Origin: JACQGZ01 sp036004665
GTDB taxonomy: Bacteria > Sysuimicrobiota > Sysuimicrobiia > Sysuimicrobiales > Humicultoraceae
Assembly: GCA_036004665.1 (NCBI GenBank)
Contig: DASYRG010000008.1
Coordinates: forward strand, 121,433 to 185,432
Direction of reading: 5' to 3'
DNA length: 64,000 nt
Positions 35,488 through 43,254 of this stretch are shown here, in pieces. The translations under genes and the position numbers were made by a program. The notes under the pieces were generated by a model. The model did no database searches. It was given only the letters and a program-made list of their open reading frames with translations, and was not told the DNA's origin. Position 1 is the stretch's first letter; every line of letters starts with the position of its first letter.

Positions 35488-36671
35488 TGATGGCCGATCG
35501 GCTGGAGCGCATCGGCGCCTATCTCTTTGCCGACCTGGACCGCAAGCGCCACGCGCTCCAGGCCAGAGGCGTCGACGTGATCAACCTGAGCATCGGCGAT
35601 CCCGACCTGCCGACGCCCGAGCACATCATCGAGGCGCTGGTGCGCGCCGCCAGGGATCCACGCGCGTACCGCTATCCCCCCTATGGGGGCATCCCCGGCT
35701 TTCGCGAGGCCGTCGCGGAATGGTACCGGCGCCGGTTCGACGTCCGCCTCGATCCCGCCACTGAAGTCCTCGCCTTGATTGGATCGAAGGAAGGGTTGGC
35801 GCACCTTCCCTGGGCGTTGCTCAACCCGGGCGAGGCCGCGCTCATCCCCGACCCGGGGTATCCGGTCTACCGCTCGGCGACGATCCTGGCCGAGGGAACC
35901 CCGATCGCCTTCCCCCTCGACGCGGCGCGCGGCTTCGTTCCCGATCTCTCGCGCATCCCGGCCGCAGCCGCAGGGCGGGCCCGCCTCCTCTTTCTGAACT
36001 ACCCCAACAACCCCACCGCCGGCGTCACTGACCTTTCCGTCTTCGAAGAGGTCGTGACGTTCGCCCGCGGCCACGACCTCGTCGTCGCGCACGACAACTC
36101 CTATTCCGAAATCGCCTATGACGGCTACCGGCCGCCGAGTTTCCTCCAGGCCGACGGGGCGAAGGAGGTGGGAGTGGAGTTCCACTCCCTCAGCAAGACT
36201 TTCTGCATGACCGGCTGGCGCATCGGGTTTGCCGTCGGCAACGCGGCGGTGATCAAGGCGCTGGGAACGATCAAGACCAACATCGACTCGGGCATCTTCC
36301 GCGCCGTGCAGGAGGCCGGCATCGCCGGACTGCTCGGTCCGACTGAACCCTTGGCGCAGCGTCTCCAGATCTACCAGCGCCGGCGCGACCGCGCCAGCGA
36401 CGCCCTCCGCGCGATCGGCTGGCCGGCGCCACGGCCTCAGGCGACCTTCTACGTCTGGATGGCCGCTCCGGACGGACGCAGCGGCGTCGATTTCGCCGAT
36501 GAGGTGCTGGAGCGGACCGGGGTCGTCATCACCCCCGGGGCGGGATACGGCAGCCAGGGGGACCGATACGTGCGTCTCTCCCTGACCACGCCCGACGACC
36601 GCCTCGACGAGGCGCTCGACCGGCTGGCCCATGCCTTTGGAGGTGAGACATCCCTCAGGTCTGGGGACTGA
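35484..36671 (+). CDS. dapL: LL-diaminopimelate aminotransferase
   Basis: 395 residues, fold-type I PLP aminotransferase. Signatures: NLSIGDPDLPTPEHI, YPPYGGIPGFREAV, GSKEGLAHLPWA, NYPNNPTA, DNSYSEIAYDG and SLSKTFCMTGWR with the PLP lysine. These match DapL, which makes LL-diaminopimelate in one step from tetrahydrodipicolinate, a route used by chlamydiae, cyanobacteria, some Firmicutes and others for lysine and peptidoglycan. A related aminotransferase activity cannot be excluded. Start codons GTG 35484, ATG 35487 and ATG 35490 are adjacent; the first overlaps the miaA stop. Confidence 0.9.
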   Translation: MMMADRLERIGAYLFADLDRKRHALQARGVDVINLSIGDPDLPTPEHIIEALVRAARDPRAYRYPPYGGIPGFREAVAEWYRRRFDVRLDPATEVLALIGSKEGLAHLPWALLNPGEAALIPDPGYPVYRSATILAEGTPIAFPLDAARGFVPDLSRIPAAAAGRARLLFLNYPNNPTAGVTDLSVFEEVVTFARGHDLVVAHDNSYSEIAYDGYRPPSFLQADGAKEVGVEFHSLSKTFCMTGWRIGFAVGNAAVIKALGTIKTNIDSGIFRAVQEAGIAGLLGPTEPLAQRLQIYQRRRDRASDALRAIGWPAPRPQATFYVWMAAPDGRSGVDFADEVLERTGVVITPGAGYGSQGDRYVRLSLTTPDDRLDEALDRLAHAFGGETSLRSGD

Positions 36672-38491
36672 CCCGCGCGATCGATCCGACCCACCGGCGC
36701 ATGCTCACCGCGTTGCTGCGCCACCGCGTCCCGCAGGATCGCATCGCCTCGCCGCAGCTGCTGGCCACGCTCGCGCACCTGGCCCACGCGACCAAGCGAG
36801 AGGTGGGAGTCTACCTCGACCGCCACGGGACGGTGCGCGAGGTCGTGGTGAGCCGGCGGTGGCAGGAACTGGCCGAAACGCTCACCGCGCGGGCCTCCCG
36901 GATGCGGCTGAGCGGCCTGCGCTACGTCGCGGCCCGTCCGGAGCCGGAGCGCAAGGCGGACGTCTCCCCGGGGATAGCAGAGCCGGGCGAGGGGGATAAG
37001 CGCCACCTCATCGACGCGCGCCTCGATCTCGCCCTGCTCATCGGGTCTCGAAAGGGCGAGCCCTCGGAGGGATGGCTGCTCACGCTGGCTCCCGGCCGCA
37101 ACGGCAGTCCTCCCGGGGCGGCGGCGGAAGGCCCCTACGACCTCGAGACGCTCATCCACCTCGAGGCAGCGCCGCGGATCAAGGCGACCGAGGTCGCCCT
37201 GCGGCGGGCACCCGCGTTGATCCGCACGGCGGTACGGCCCGAGCGGGCCGTGCTGGTGGGATTGGACATCGCCGACGGCGAGGACGCGGTGCCCCTGGAG
37301 GCGTCGATGGAGGAGCTCGCCCGGCTGGCGGAGACCGCCGGCGCCGAGATCGCCGGCCGCCTCACCCAGGTCCGCGGACGGCCCGACCCGGCGAGCGCCG
37401 TCGGATCCGGCAAGGTCGGGGAGCTCCTTCGGCTCTGTGAGGAGCGCGACGCCGACCTGGCCATCTTCGATCTCGACCTCACCCCCGCTCAGCAGCGCAA
37501 CCTGGAACGCGAGTTGGGCCTCAAGGTGCTCGACCGGACGGCGCTCGTCCTGGACATCTTCGCGCGGCGGGCGCAGACACGGGAAGGGCGTCTGCAGGTC
37601 GAACTGGCGCAGATGACCTACCTGCTCCCCAGACTGGCGGGACGCGGAGTCTGGCTGTCGCGGCTCGGCGGCGGGATCGGTACCCGCGGTCCCGGTGAGA
37701 CGAAACTAGAGGTGGACCGGCGGCGCATCCGCCAGCGCATCACCGACCTGCGCCGTGAGCTGGCCGAGGTAGGACGCCACCGCGCGCTGCAGCGCGCCGG
37801 CCGCCGGGAGACACGCCACCCCATCGTCGCCATTACCGGCTATACGAACGCGGGCAAATCAACCCTTCTCAACGCGTTGACCCAGGCCGGCGTCCTCGTC
37901 GAGGACAAACTCTTCGCCACCCTCGATCCCACCGTGCGCAAGGTCACCCTGCCCAATGGGCAGACCGTGCTCATGGTGGACACCGTCGGCTTCATCCACA
38001 AACTGCCGACCCACCTGGTGGCCGCCTTCCGCGCGACGCTGGAGGAGGTCGTCGCCGCCGACCTGCTCGTCCACGTCGTCGACGCCTCCGACCCACAGTG
38101 GCGGCACCAACGCGCCGTCGCCGACGCCGTGCTCACCGACCTCGGCGCGGGAGAGCGTCCGCAGGTCGTCGCGCTCAACAAGATCGATCGCCTCAGTGCG
38201 GCGGAGCGGCAGGCGCGGGAACGCGAGGTCCCCGACGGCGTGCTCATCTCCGCGCAGCACGGCGTCGGACTGCTCAATCTCCTGCGGCGGATCGGCCAGC
38301 GCCTCCCTGTCCCGCTGGTGCGCGTCCGCTTCGCCGTACCCTACGCGGACGCGGGGCGGCTGGCGGAAGTCTTCGCGCAGGGGCGGGTCCTGGTACAGCG
38401 CTACGAGGCGGACGCCATCTGGGTTGAAGCAGAAGTCCCTCCCGTGCTGGCGGCGCGCCTCTCTCCCCGCCCCGGCGTCAGCGGAGGATGA
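36650..38491 (+). CDS. hflX: GTPase HflX, probable AUC start
   Basis: About 613 residues. HflX binds 50S subunits, splits stalled ribosomes and rescues them after heat stress. N-terminal HflX domain with RVPQDRIASP, a long linker, the GNGKVGE-like SAVGSGKVGELL region, a coiled arm (GGGIGTRGPGETKLE) and the G domain with GYTNAGKSTLLN, DTVGFI and NKID. The first ATG (36701) begins inside the conserved N-terminus. Upstream in frame, IPQVWGLTRAIDP aligns with the family start MPEIYGNT-like, and its first codon is ATC 36650, lying 5 nt after GGAGGT. An in-frame TGA at 36644 prevents a start farther back. Overlaps dapL by 22 nt. Confidence 0.93.
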   Translation: MPQVWGLTRAIDPTHRRMLTALLRHRVPQDRIASPQLLATLAHLAHATKREVGVYLDRHGTVREVVVSRRWQELAETLTARASRMRLSGLRYVAARPEPERKADVSPGIAEPGEGDKRHLIDARLDLALLIGSRKGEPSEGWLLTLAPGRNGSPPGAAAEGPYDLETLIHLEAAPRIKATEVALRRAPALIRTAVRPERAVLVGLDIADGEDAVPLEASMEELARLAETAGAEIAGRLTQVRGRPDPASAVGSGKVGELLRLCEERDADLAIFDLDLTPAQQRNLERELGLKVLDRTALVLDIFARRAQTREGRLQVELAQMTYLLPRLAGRGVWLSRLGGGIGTRGPGETKLEVDRRRIRQRITDLRRELAEVGRHRALQRAGRRETRHPIVAITGYTNAGKSTLLNALTQAGVLVEDKLFATLDPTVRKVTLPNGQTVLMVDTVGFIHKLPTHLVAAFRATLEEVVAADLLVHVVDASDPQWRHQRAVADAVLTDLGAGERPQVVALNKIDRLSAAERQAREREVPDGVLISAQHGVGLLNLLRRIGQRLPVPLVRVRFAVPYADAGRLAEVFAQGRVLVQRYEADAIWVEAEVPPVLAARLSPRPGVSGG

Positions 38492-39375
38492 GGGGACCGA
38501 GCGCCCTTCGAAAGGCGCTCCGGGCGCGGATCGCCGCCGGCCCGATCGTCGTCGTACCCGGCGTCTTCGACGGTCTCTCCGCCCGGCTGGCAGAGGAGAC
38601 GGGGTTCGAGGCCGTCTACGCCAGCGGGGGGGCGATCGCCCGCAGCAGCGGCCTGCCCGACCTCGGGCTGCTCGATCTCAGCGAGATGGTCGCGCGGATC
38701 CGACAGATCACTCAGGCTGTATCTCTTCCGGTCATCGCCGACGCCGACACCGGGTACGGGAACGCGCTGGCGGTCCTCCGGACGGTGCGCGCGTATGAGG
38801 ACGCGGGGGCGGCCGCCCTGCACCTGGAAGATCAGGTCGCGCCGAAGCGCTGCGGGCACTACGAGGGCCATGAGCTGATCACCCGTGACGAGATGGTGGG
38901 GAAGGTCCGGGCGGCGCTGGAAGCGCGGACCGACCCCGATTTCATCATCATCGCCCGGACCGATGCGCGCGCGACGAACGGATTGGAGGAAGCGCTGCGC
39001 CGCGGCCAGACCTACGCGCAGGCCGGCGCGGACATGGTGTTCGTCGAGGCCCCCCGCTCGCTTGAGGAAGTCCAGGCGATCGCCCGAGCCATCCCGCGTC
39101 CTCTCATGTACAACATGACGTACAGCGGCAAGAGCCCGCTGCTGAGTCCCCTCGAGCTCGATGCGCTGGGCTACCGTCTGGTGATCTTCCCCGCGGACGC
39201 GCAGCTGGCCGCCATCTGGGGCATGCGGCGCGCCCTCGCCGCCCTGCGGCGGGACGGCCGGACGCCCGAGGAGGAGCGCGCCACCTTCGCCGACCGCGAC
39301 GCCCTGGTTCATCTCGATGCGTTTCTCACCCTGGCCGACCGCTACGGTGATCCCGGGAGAGGTGAGGAGCGGTGA
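38488..39375 (+). CDS. Isocitrate lyase/PEP mutase-family lyase
   Basis: 295 residues in the TIM-barrel ICL/PEP-mutase superfamily. Motifs: PGVFDGLSARL, YASGGAI, DADTGYGN, EDQVAPKRCGH with the catalytic KRCGH loop, and IARTDA. The length and loop resemble 2-methylisocitrate lyase and 2,3-dimethylmalate lyase, which cleave C-C bonds to pyruvate plus a carboxylate. It begins 4 nt inside the hflX end (ATGA overlap) and opens a catabolic operon with a flavoprotein reductase/dehydrogenase, a PrpF isomerase and a tricarboxylate transporter. Substrate is inferred only from this context. Confidence 0.85.
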   Translation: MRGPSALRKALRARIAAGPIVVVPGVFDGLSARLAEETGFEAVYASGGAIARSSGLPDLGLLDLSEMVARIRQITQAVSLPVIADADTGYGNALAVLRTVRAYEDAGAAALHLEDQVAPKRCGHYEGHELITRDEMVGKVRAALEARTDPDFIIIARTDARATNGLEEALRRGQTYAQAGADMVFVEAPRSLEEVQAIARAIPRPLMYNMTYSGKSPLLSPLELDALGYRLVIFPADAQLAAIWGMRRALAALRRDGRTPEEERATFADRDALVHLDAFLTLADRYGDPGRGEER

Positions 39376-40886
39376 CGGAGCTGCCGCCGGCGGAGGTCAT
39401 CGTTGTCGGCGCCGGCAACGCCGCCCTCACTGCCGCCATCGCCGCCCGGGACGCGGGCGCCTCCGTGCTCGTTCTCGAAAAGGCCCCGCGGGCGCGGCGC
39501 GGCGGGAATACCCGGTTCTCCGGAGGCGTCTTCCGTTTCTCCTACGACTCCGTGGACGAGGTCCTGGGACTCCTCCCTCATCCGCCGGAGGCGCAGGTCG
39601 AAGGCGACCCCTATCCGACCACTCGCTACTACGCCGACATCATGCGCACCAGCGGCGGGCTGGCCGACCCGTTGCTGATCGGCGTCCTGGTGGAGCGGTC
39701 GACGGACACGATCCGGTGGATGCGCGACGTCGGTGTCGAGTGGGAGCTCAGCGAGATCTTCGGCCTGCGCCAGGGCCGCCGCTGGTCCTTCCCGCCCGGC
39801 GTCCTGCTGCAGAGCCGCGGCGCGGGAGTGGGGCTCAGCGCCGCCCTCTTCGCCGCCGCGGAGGCTCGGGCGATCCCTGTCGTCTATGAGGCGAAGGCGC
39901 TGCGCCTCAGGCTCGATCGGCACGGCGGCGTGCGCGGTCTCGTCGTCCGGACCGGCGGCCGCACCGTCGAGATGGACGCCGCCGCGGTCATCCTGGGCAG
40001 CGGGGGCTTCGAGGCCAACCCGGAGATGCGGGCGCGTTACTTGGGGCCGGGGTGGGACACCGTCGCCGTCAGGGGCACCGCCTGCAACACCGGCGAGACG
40101 CTCACCGCCGCCCTCGAGGCGGGGGCGCAGCCCTACGGCCAGTGGAGCGGCTGCCACGCCACCCCCATCGACGCCACCGCCCCGGCGGTGGGCGATCTCC
40201 GGCTTACCGACAAGACGAACCGGCTCTCCTATCCCTACAGCGTGATGGTCAACGGGGAGGGACGGCGGTTCATCGACGAAGGGGAGGACTTCGCTCAGTA
40301 CACCTACGCCAAGACTGGCCGGGCGATTCTTGCCCAGCCGCAGAATCGAGCCTGGCAGATCTTCGACCAGCAGACCGTCCCCCTGCTGGAAGAGCGTTAC
40401 CAGACCGGCCGGCCGCTGGAGGCCGAGACGATCGAAGCCCTGGCAGATGTGATGGCCCTGCCGCGGGCACGGCTGGTCGAGACCATCGCTGCGTACAACG
40501 CGGCGCCGAGGACCGGACGCTTCGATCCGGCCGTCCGCGACGGCTTCGGCACGCGCGACCTCGCTCCGCCGAAGACGAACTGGGCGGCGCCGCTGGAGAG
40601 GCCGCCCTATCTGGCCTATCCGGTCACCTGCGGGATTACCTTCACCTACGGCGGCGTGCGGGTGGACGAGCAGGCTCGCGTGCTGGACACTGAGAATTCC
40701 ATCATCCCCGGCCTGCTGGCGACGGGAGAGATCACCGGCGGGTTCTTCTACTTCAATTACCCGGCAGGGGCCGGCCTGATGCGCGGCGCGGTCTTCGGGC
40801 GCATCGCCGGTCTGGAGGCGGCGCGGCACGCCGCGGTCCCGGCGGGAGGGGACCGGGAGCGGGTGAGGGGAGAGGGGTCATCATGA
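39372..40886 (+). CDS. FAD-dependent fumarate-reductase/tricarballylate-dehydrogenase-like flavoprotein
   Basis: 504 residues. N-terminal FAD-binding Rossmann motif VVGAGNAALTAAIAARDAG (about 11-29), ARRGGNTRFSGG, GSGGFEANPEMR, and the C-terminal GGIR-like segments TCGITFTYGGVRVD and ITGGFFYFNYPAGAGL. It lacks a covalent heme or FMN domain and fits the flavoprotein subunit family that includes TcuA, which oxidises tricarballylate to cis-aconitate, and KSDD-type relatives. GTG 39372 overlaps the lyase stop. Redox direction is unknown. Its neighbours suggest oxidation or reduction of a C5-C6 di/tricarboxylic acid. Confidence 0.85.
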   Translation: MTELPPAEVIVVGAGNAALTAAIAARDAGASVLVLEKAPRARRGGNTRFSGGVFRFSYDSVDEVLGLLPHPPEAQVEGDPYPTTRYYADIMRTSGGLADPLLIGVLVERSTDTIRWMRDVGVEWELSEIFGLRQGRRWSFPPGVLLQSRGAGVGLSAALFAAAEARAIPVVYEAKALRLRLDRHGGVRGLVVRTGGRTVEMDAAAVILGSGGFEANPEMRARYLGPGWDTVAVRGTACNTGETLTAALEAGAQPYGQWSGCHATPIDATAPAVGDLRLTDKTNRLSYPYSVMVNGEGRRFIDEGEDFAQYTYAKTGRAILAQPQNRAWQIFDQQTVPLLEERYQTGRPLEAETIEALADVMALPRARLVETIAAYNAAPRTGRFDPAVRDGFGTRDLAPPKTNWAAPLERPPYLAYPVTCGITFTYGGVRVDEQARVLDTENSIIPGLLATGEITGGFFYFNYPAGAGLMRGAVFGRIAGLEAARHAAVPAGGDRERVRGEGSS

Positions 40887-42082
40887 CACAACGGCGGATC
40901 CCGGCGGTCGTGATGCGCGGAGGAACCAGCCGTGCGGTCTTCTTCCACGGCAGCGACCTGCCCGAGGACCCCGCCCTGCGCGACCGCGTCATCCTCTCGA
41001 TCTTCGGGGGCGGAGATCCCTACGGCCGCCAGATCGACGGGTTGGGCGGCGCCTTCTCCACCACCAGCAAGACCGCCATCATCACGCCGCCCTCGGTGCC
41101 CGACGCCGACGTCGACTACACCTTCGGTCAGGTGAGTGTGACCGTGCCCCTGATCGACTACGGCGGCAACTGCGGCAACATCTCCTCCGCGGTCGGTCCC
41201 TTTGCCATCGAGGAAGGCATGGTGGAGGCGACCGGGGTGGTGACAGTCGTGCGCATCTGGCAGACCAACACCCGCAAGCGCATCGTCGCGCACGTCCCCA
41301 CCGACCGCGGGCTGCCGGCGGTGGAGGGAGATTTCGCCATTGACGGCGTCCCCGGGACGGGCGCGCTCATCCGTCTGGAATTTCTCGACCCCGGTGGCTC
41401 GATGACCGGGCGGCTGCTGCCCACCGGGCATCCCACGGATGACCTGGATGTCCCGGGCGTCGGCGCTCTCACCGTCTCGCTTGTGGACGCGGCCAACCCT
41501 CTGGTCTTCGCGCGCCCGGCGGATCTGGGCCTGGCCGGCCTGGAGATGCCCGACCGGGTCGACGGAGATCCCGCACTGCTCTCTCGCATCGAGGCGGTGC
41601 GCGCTGCGGCCGCCGTGCGCATGGGGCTGGCGCGGACCGCGGACGAGGCGACGGCGCGCAGCCCGGGCGTTCCCAAGATTGCCTGGGTCTCGGCACCGGC
41701 CACCTACACCTCGACGAAGGGGGGCGCCGTCGCTGCGGCGCAGATCGATCTGGTGGGGCGGATCATGTCGATGGGCCGCCTGCACCGGTCGCACGCGCTG
41801 ACGGGCGCGATCTGCACCTCCGTGGCTGCCCAGGTCGAAGGCACGCTGCCGCACCAGGCGGCGCGTCCGGGGCCTGCCGGAGAGCGGACGGTGCGGGTCG
41901 GCCATCCGGCCGGCGTCATCGAAGTGGGCGCGGTCGTCACTCGGCGGGGAGAGGAGTGGGTGGCGGAGAAAGTGATCACGCGGCGGACCGCCCGCCGGCT
42001 GATGGAAGGGGTTGCCTGCGTGCCGGCGTCGCTCTGGCCGCTGGCCGAGCCCGCGGAGCGCGCCGGCGCGACCAGAGGGTGA
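40883..42082 (+). CDS. PrpF-family proton-transfer isomerase
   Basis: 399 residues. PrpF/AcnD-accessory family with duplicated diaminopimelate-epimerase-like fold: RIPAVVMRGGTSRAVFF at the start, GGAFSTTSKTAII, YGGNCGNISSAVGPFAIEEG with the conserved Cys, and TSVAAQVEGTLPHQ. Characterised relatives are 2-methylaconitate cis/trans isomerase (PrpF), 4-oxalomesaconate tautomerase (GalD) and 3-methylitaconate isomerase (Mii). The last one works with a PEP-mutase-family lyase, as two genes upstream. The start overlaps the preceding stop by 4 nt (ATGA). Confidence 0.9.
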   Translation: MTQRRIPAVVMRGGTSRAVFFHGSDLPEDPALRDRVILSIFGGGDPYGRQIDGLGGAFSTTSKTAIITPPSVPDADVDYTFGQVSVTVPLIDYGGNCGNISSAVGPFAIEEGMVEATGVVTVVRIWQTNTRKRIVAHVPTDRGLPAVEGDFAIDGVPGTGALIRLEFLDPGGSMTGRLLPTGHPTDDLDVPGVGALTVSLVDAANPLVFARPADLGLAGLEMPDRVDGDPALLSRIEAVRAAAAVRMGLARTADEATARSPGVPKIAWVSAPATYTSTKGGAVAAAQIDLVGRIMSMGRLHRSHALTGAICTSVAAQVEGTLPHQAARPGPAGERTVRVGHPAGVIEVGAVVTRRGEEWVAEKVITRRTARRLMEGVACVPASLWPLAEPAERAGATRG

Positions 42083-42108
42083 CGGGAGCGACACGAGGGG
42101 GTGGCGGC

Positions 42109-43188
42109 GTGAAACGGGGAATCGTCCTGCTGGTGGCGGCCGCGGTGGTCGTCGCCGGGGTCGGAGGGGCGCAGGCTCAGGCGCCCTACTTTGCCGGGAA
42201 GACGATCGAGATCATGGTGCCCTTCGGCGCCGGCGGCGGCACCGACATCGAGACGCGCTTCCTGGCGTCCTTCTTCGAGAAGCACATCGCCGGGAACCCC
42301 CGGGTCACCGTGCGCAACATGCCCGGTGGCGGGAGCATCACCGGCGCCAACTTCTACGTTCAGAACGCCAAGCCGGATGGATTGCAGATCCTGGCCACCT
42401 CCGGCTCGACCATCATCCCCTACATCCTCGGCGTGCCACAGGTGCGCTACGACTTCAAGAACTGGAAACTGGTCAAGGTCAACGGCGTCGGCGCCGTCGT
42501 CTACGTCTCACCCGGGACCGGGATCCGCCGGCCGGCAGACGTGCTCAAGCCCACGGCGCCGCTGGTCTACGGTGGCCTCAGCGCGACCGGCCTCGACCTG
42601 GCGGTGCTGCTGACGTTCGAGCTGCTGGGGATGAACGTGCGCAGCGTGATGGGGTTCGAAGGCCGTGGTCCGGCGCGGCTGGCCTTCGAGCGAGGAGAGA
42701 TCAATATCGACTACCAGACGACGCCGGCTTACCTCTCGCAGGTGGTGCCGCTGGAGCGGGAGGGCAAGGCGCGCGCGCTCTTCACCTTCGGGTTCACGAA
42801 CGAGAAGGGCGTCCTGGGGCGCGACCCGGCGGCGCCGCGCCTGCCTACCGTCTACGAGTTCTACCAGCAGGTGCACAAGCGCAAGCCCGACGGGCAGACG
42901 CGCTGGAAGGCCCTGCAGTCGCTGCTCATTCCGGCCTTCACCTTCCAGAAGGCGCTCTGGGTGCCGCAGGGCACCCCGCCGGAGGTGCTCAACGCGCTGT
43001 GGGAGGCGGTTGACAAGATGAACGCCGATCCCGCCTTCCAGGAGCAGAGCAAGAACGTGCTCGAAGGCTACACGCTCTTCCGGGGCGACAAGATGGAGGC
43101 CACGGTGATCAAGTCCCTGCGCGTCACCCTGGACGTGCAGAAGTTCATCAAGGATCTGCTGAAAGCCAAATACAACGTCGACATCTAG
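42109..43188 (+). CDS. tctC: TctC/Bug-family periplasmic solute-binding protein
   Basis: 359 residues from GTG 42109 behind a G-rich Shine-Dalgarno. Signal peptide (GIVLLVAAAVVVAGVGGAQAQ). The mature protein shows TctC hallmarks: KTIEIMVPFGAGGGTDIE, RVTVRNMPGGGSITGANF and the later VYGGLSATGLD. Tctc/Bug proteins bind carboxylates such as citrate, tricarballylate or aromatic acids for a TctAB permease. The permease lies directly downstream. The family is usually about 300 residues, so this one is long; the extra 40 residues lie in the C-terminal half (KPDGQTRWKALQSLLIP region). Confidence 0.92.
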   Translation: MKRGIVLLVAAAVVVAGVGGAQAQAPYFAGKTIEIMVPFGAGGGTDIETRFLASFFEKHIAGNPRVTVRNMPGGGSITGANFYVQNAKPDGLQILATSGSTIIPYILGVPQVRYDFKNWKLVKVNGVGAVVYVSPGTGIRRPADVLKPTAPLVYGGLSATGLDLAVLLTFELLGMNVRSVMGFEGRGPARLAFERGEINIDYQTTPAYLSQVVPLEREGKARALFTFGFTNEKGVLGRDPAAPRLPTVYEFYQQVHKRKPDGQTRWKALQSLLIPAFTFQKALWVPQGTPPEVLNALWEAVDKMNADPAFQEQSKNVLEGYTLFRGDKMEATVIKSLRVTLDVQKFIKDLLKAKYNVDI

Positions 43189-43200
43189 GTCGACGTGTAG
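43177..43200 (+). repeat. In-frame tandem duplication of the tctC 3' end
   Basis: GTCGACATCTAG (43177-43188, last codons and stop of tctC) is followed at once by GTCGACGTGTAG (43189-43200). The second copy stays in frame, so a readthrough ribosome would add Val-Asp-Val and stop at a second TAG. Confidence 0.75.
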
Positions 43201-43254
43201 GCTGGGATCCCGGCGCCGCGTCACCGCAGGGCGTCGGGGCCACCGGGGCGCGTC

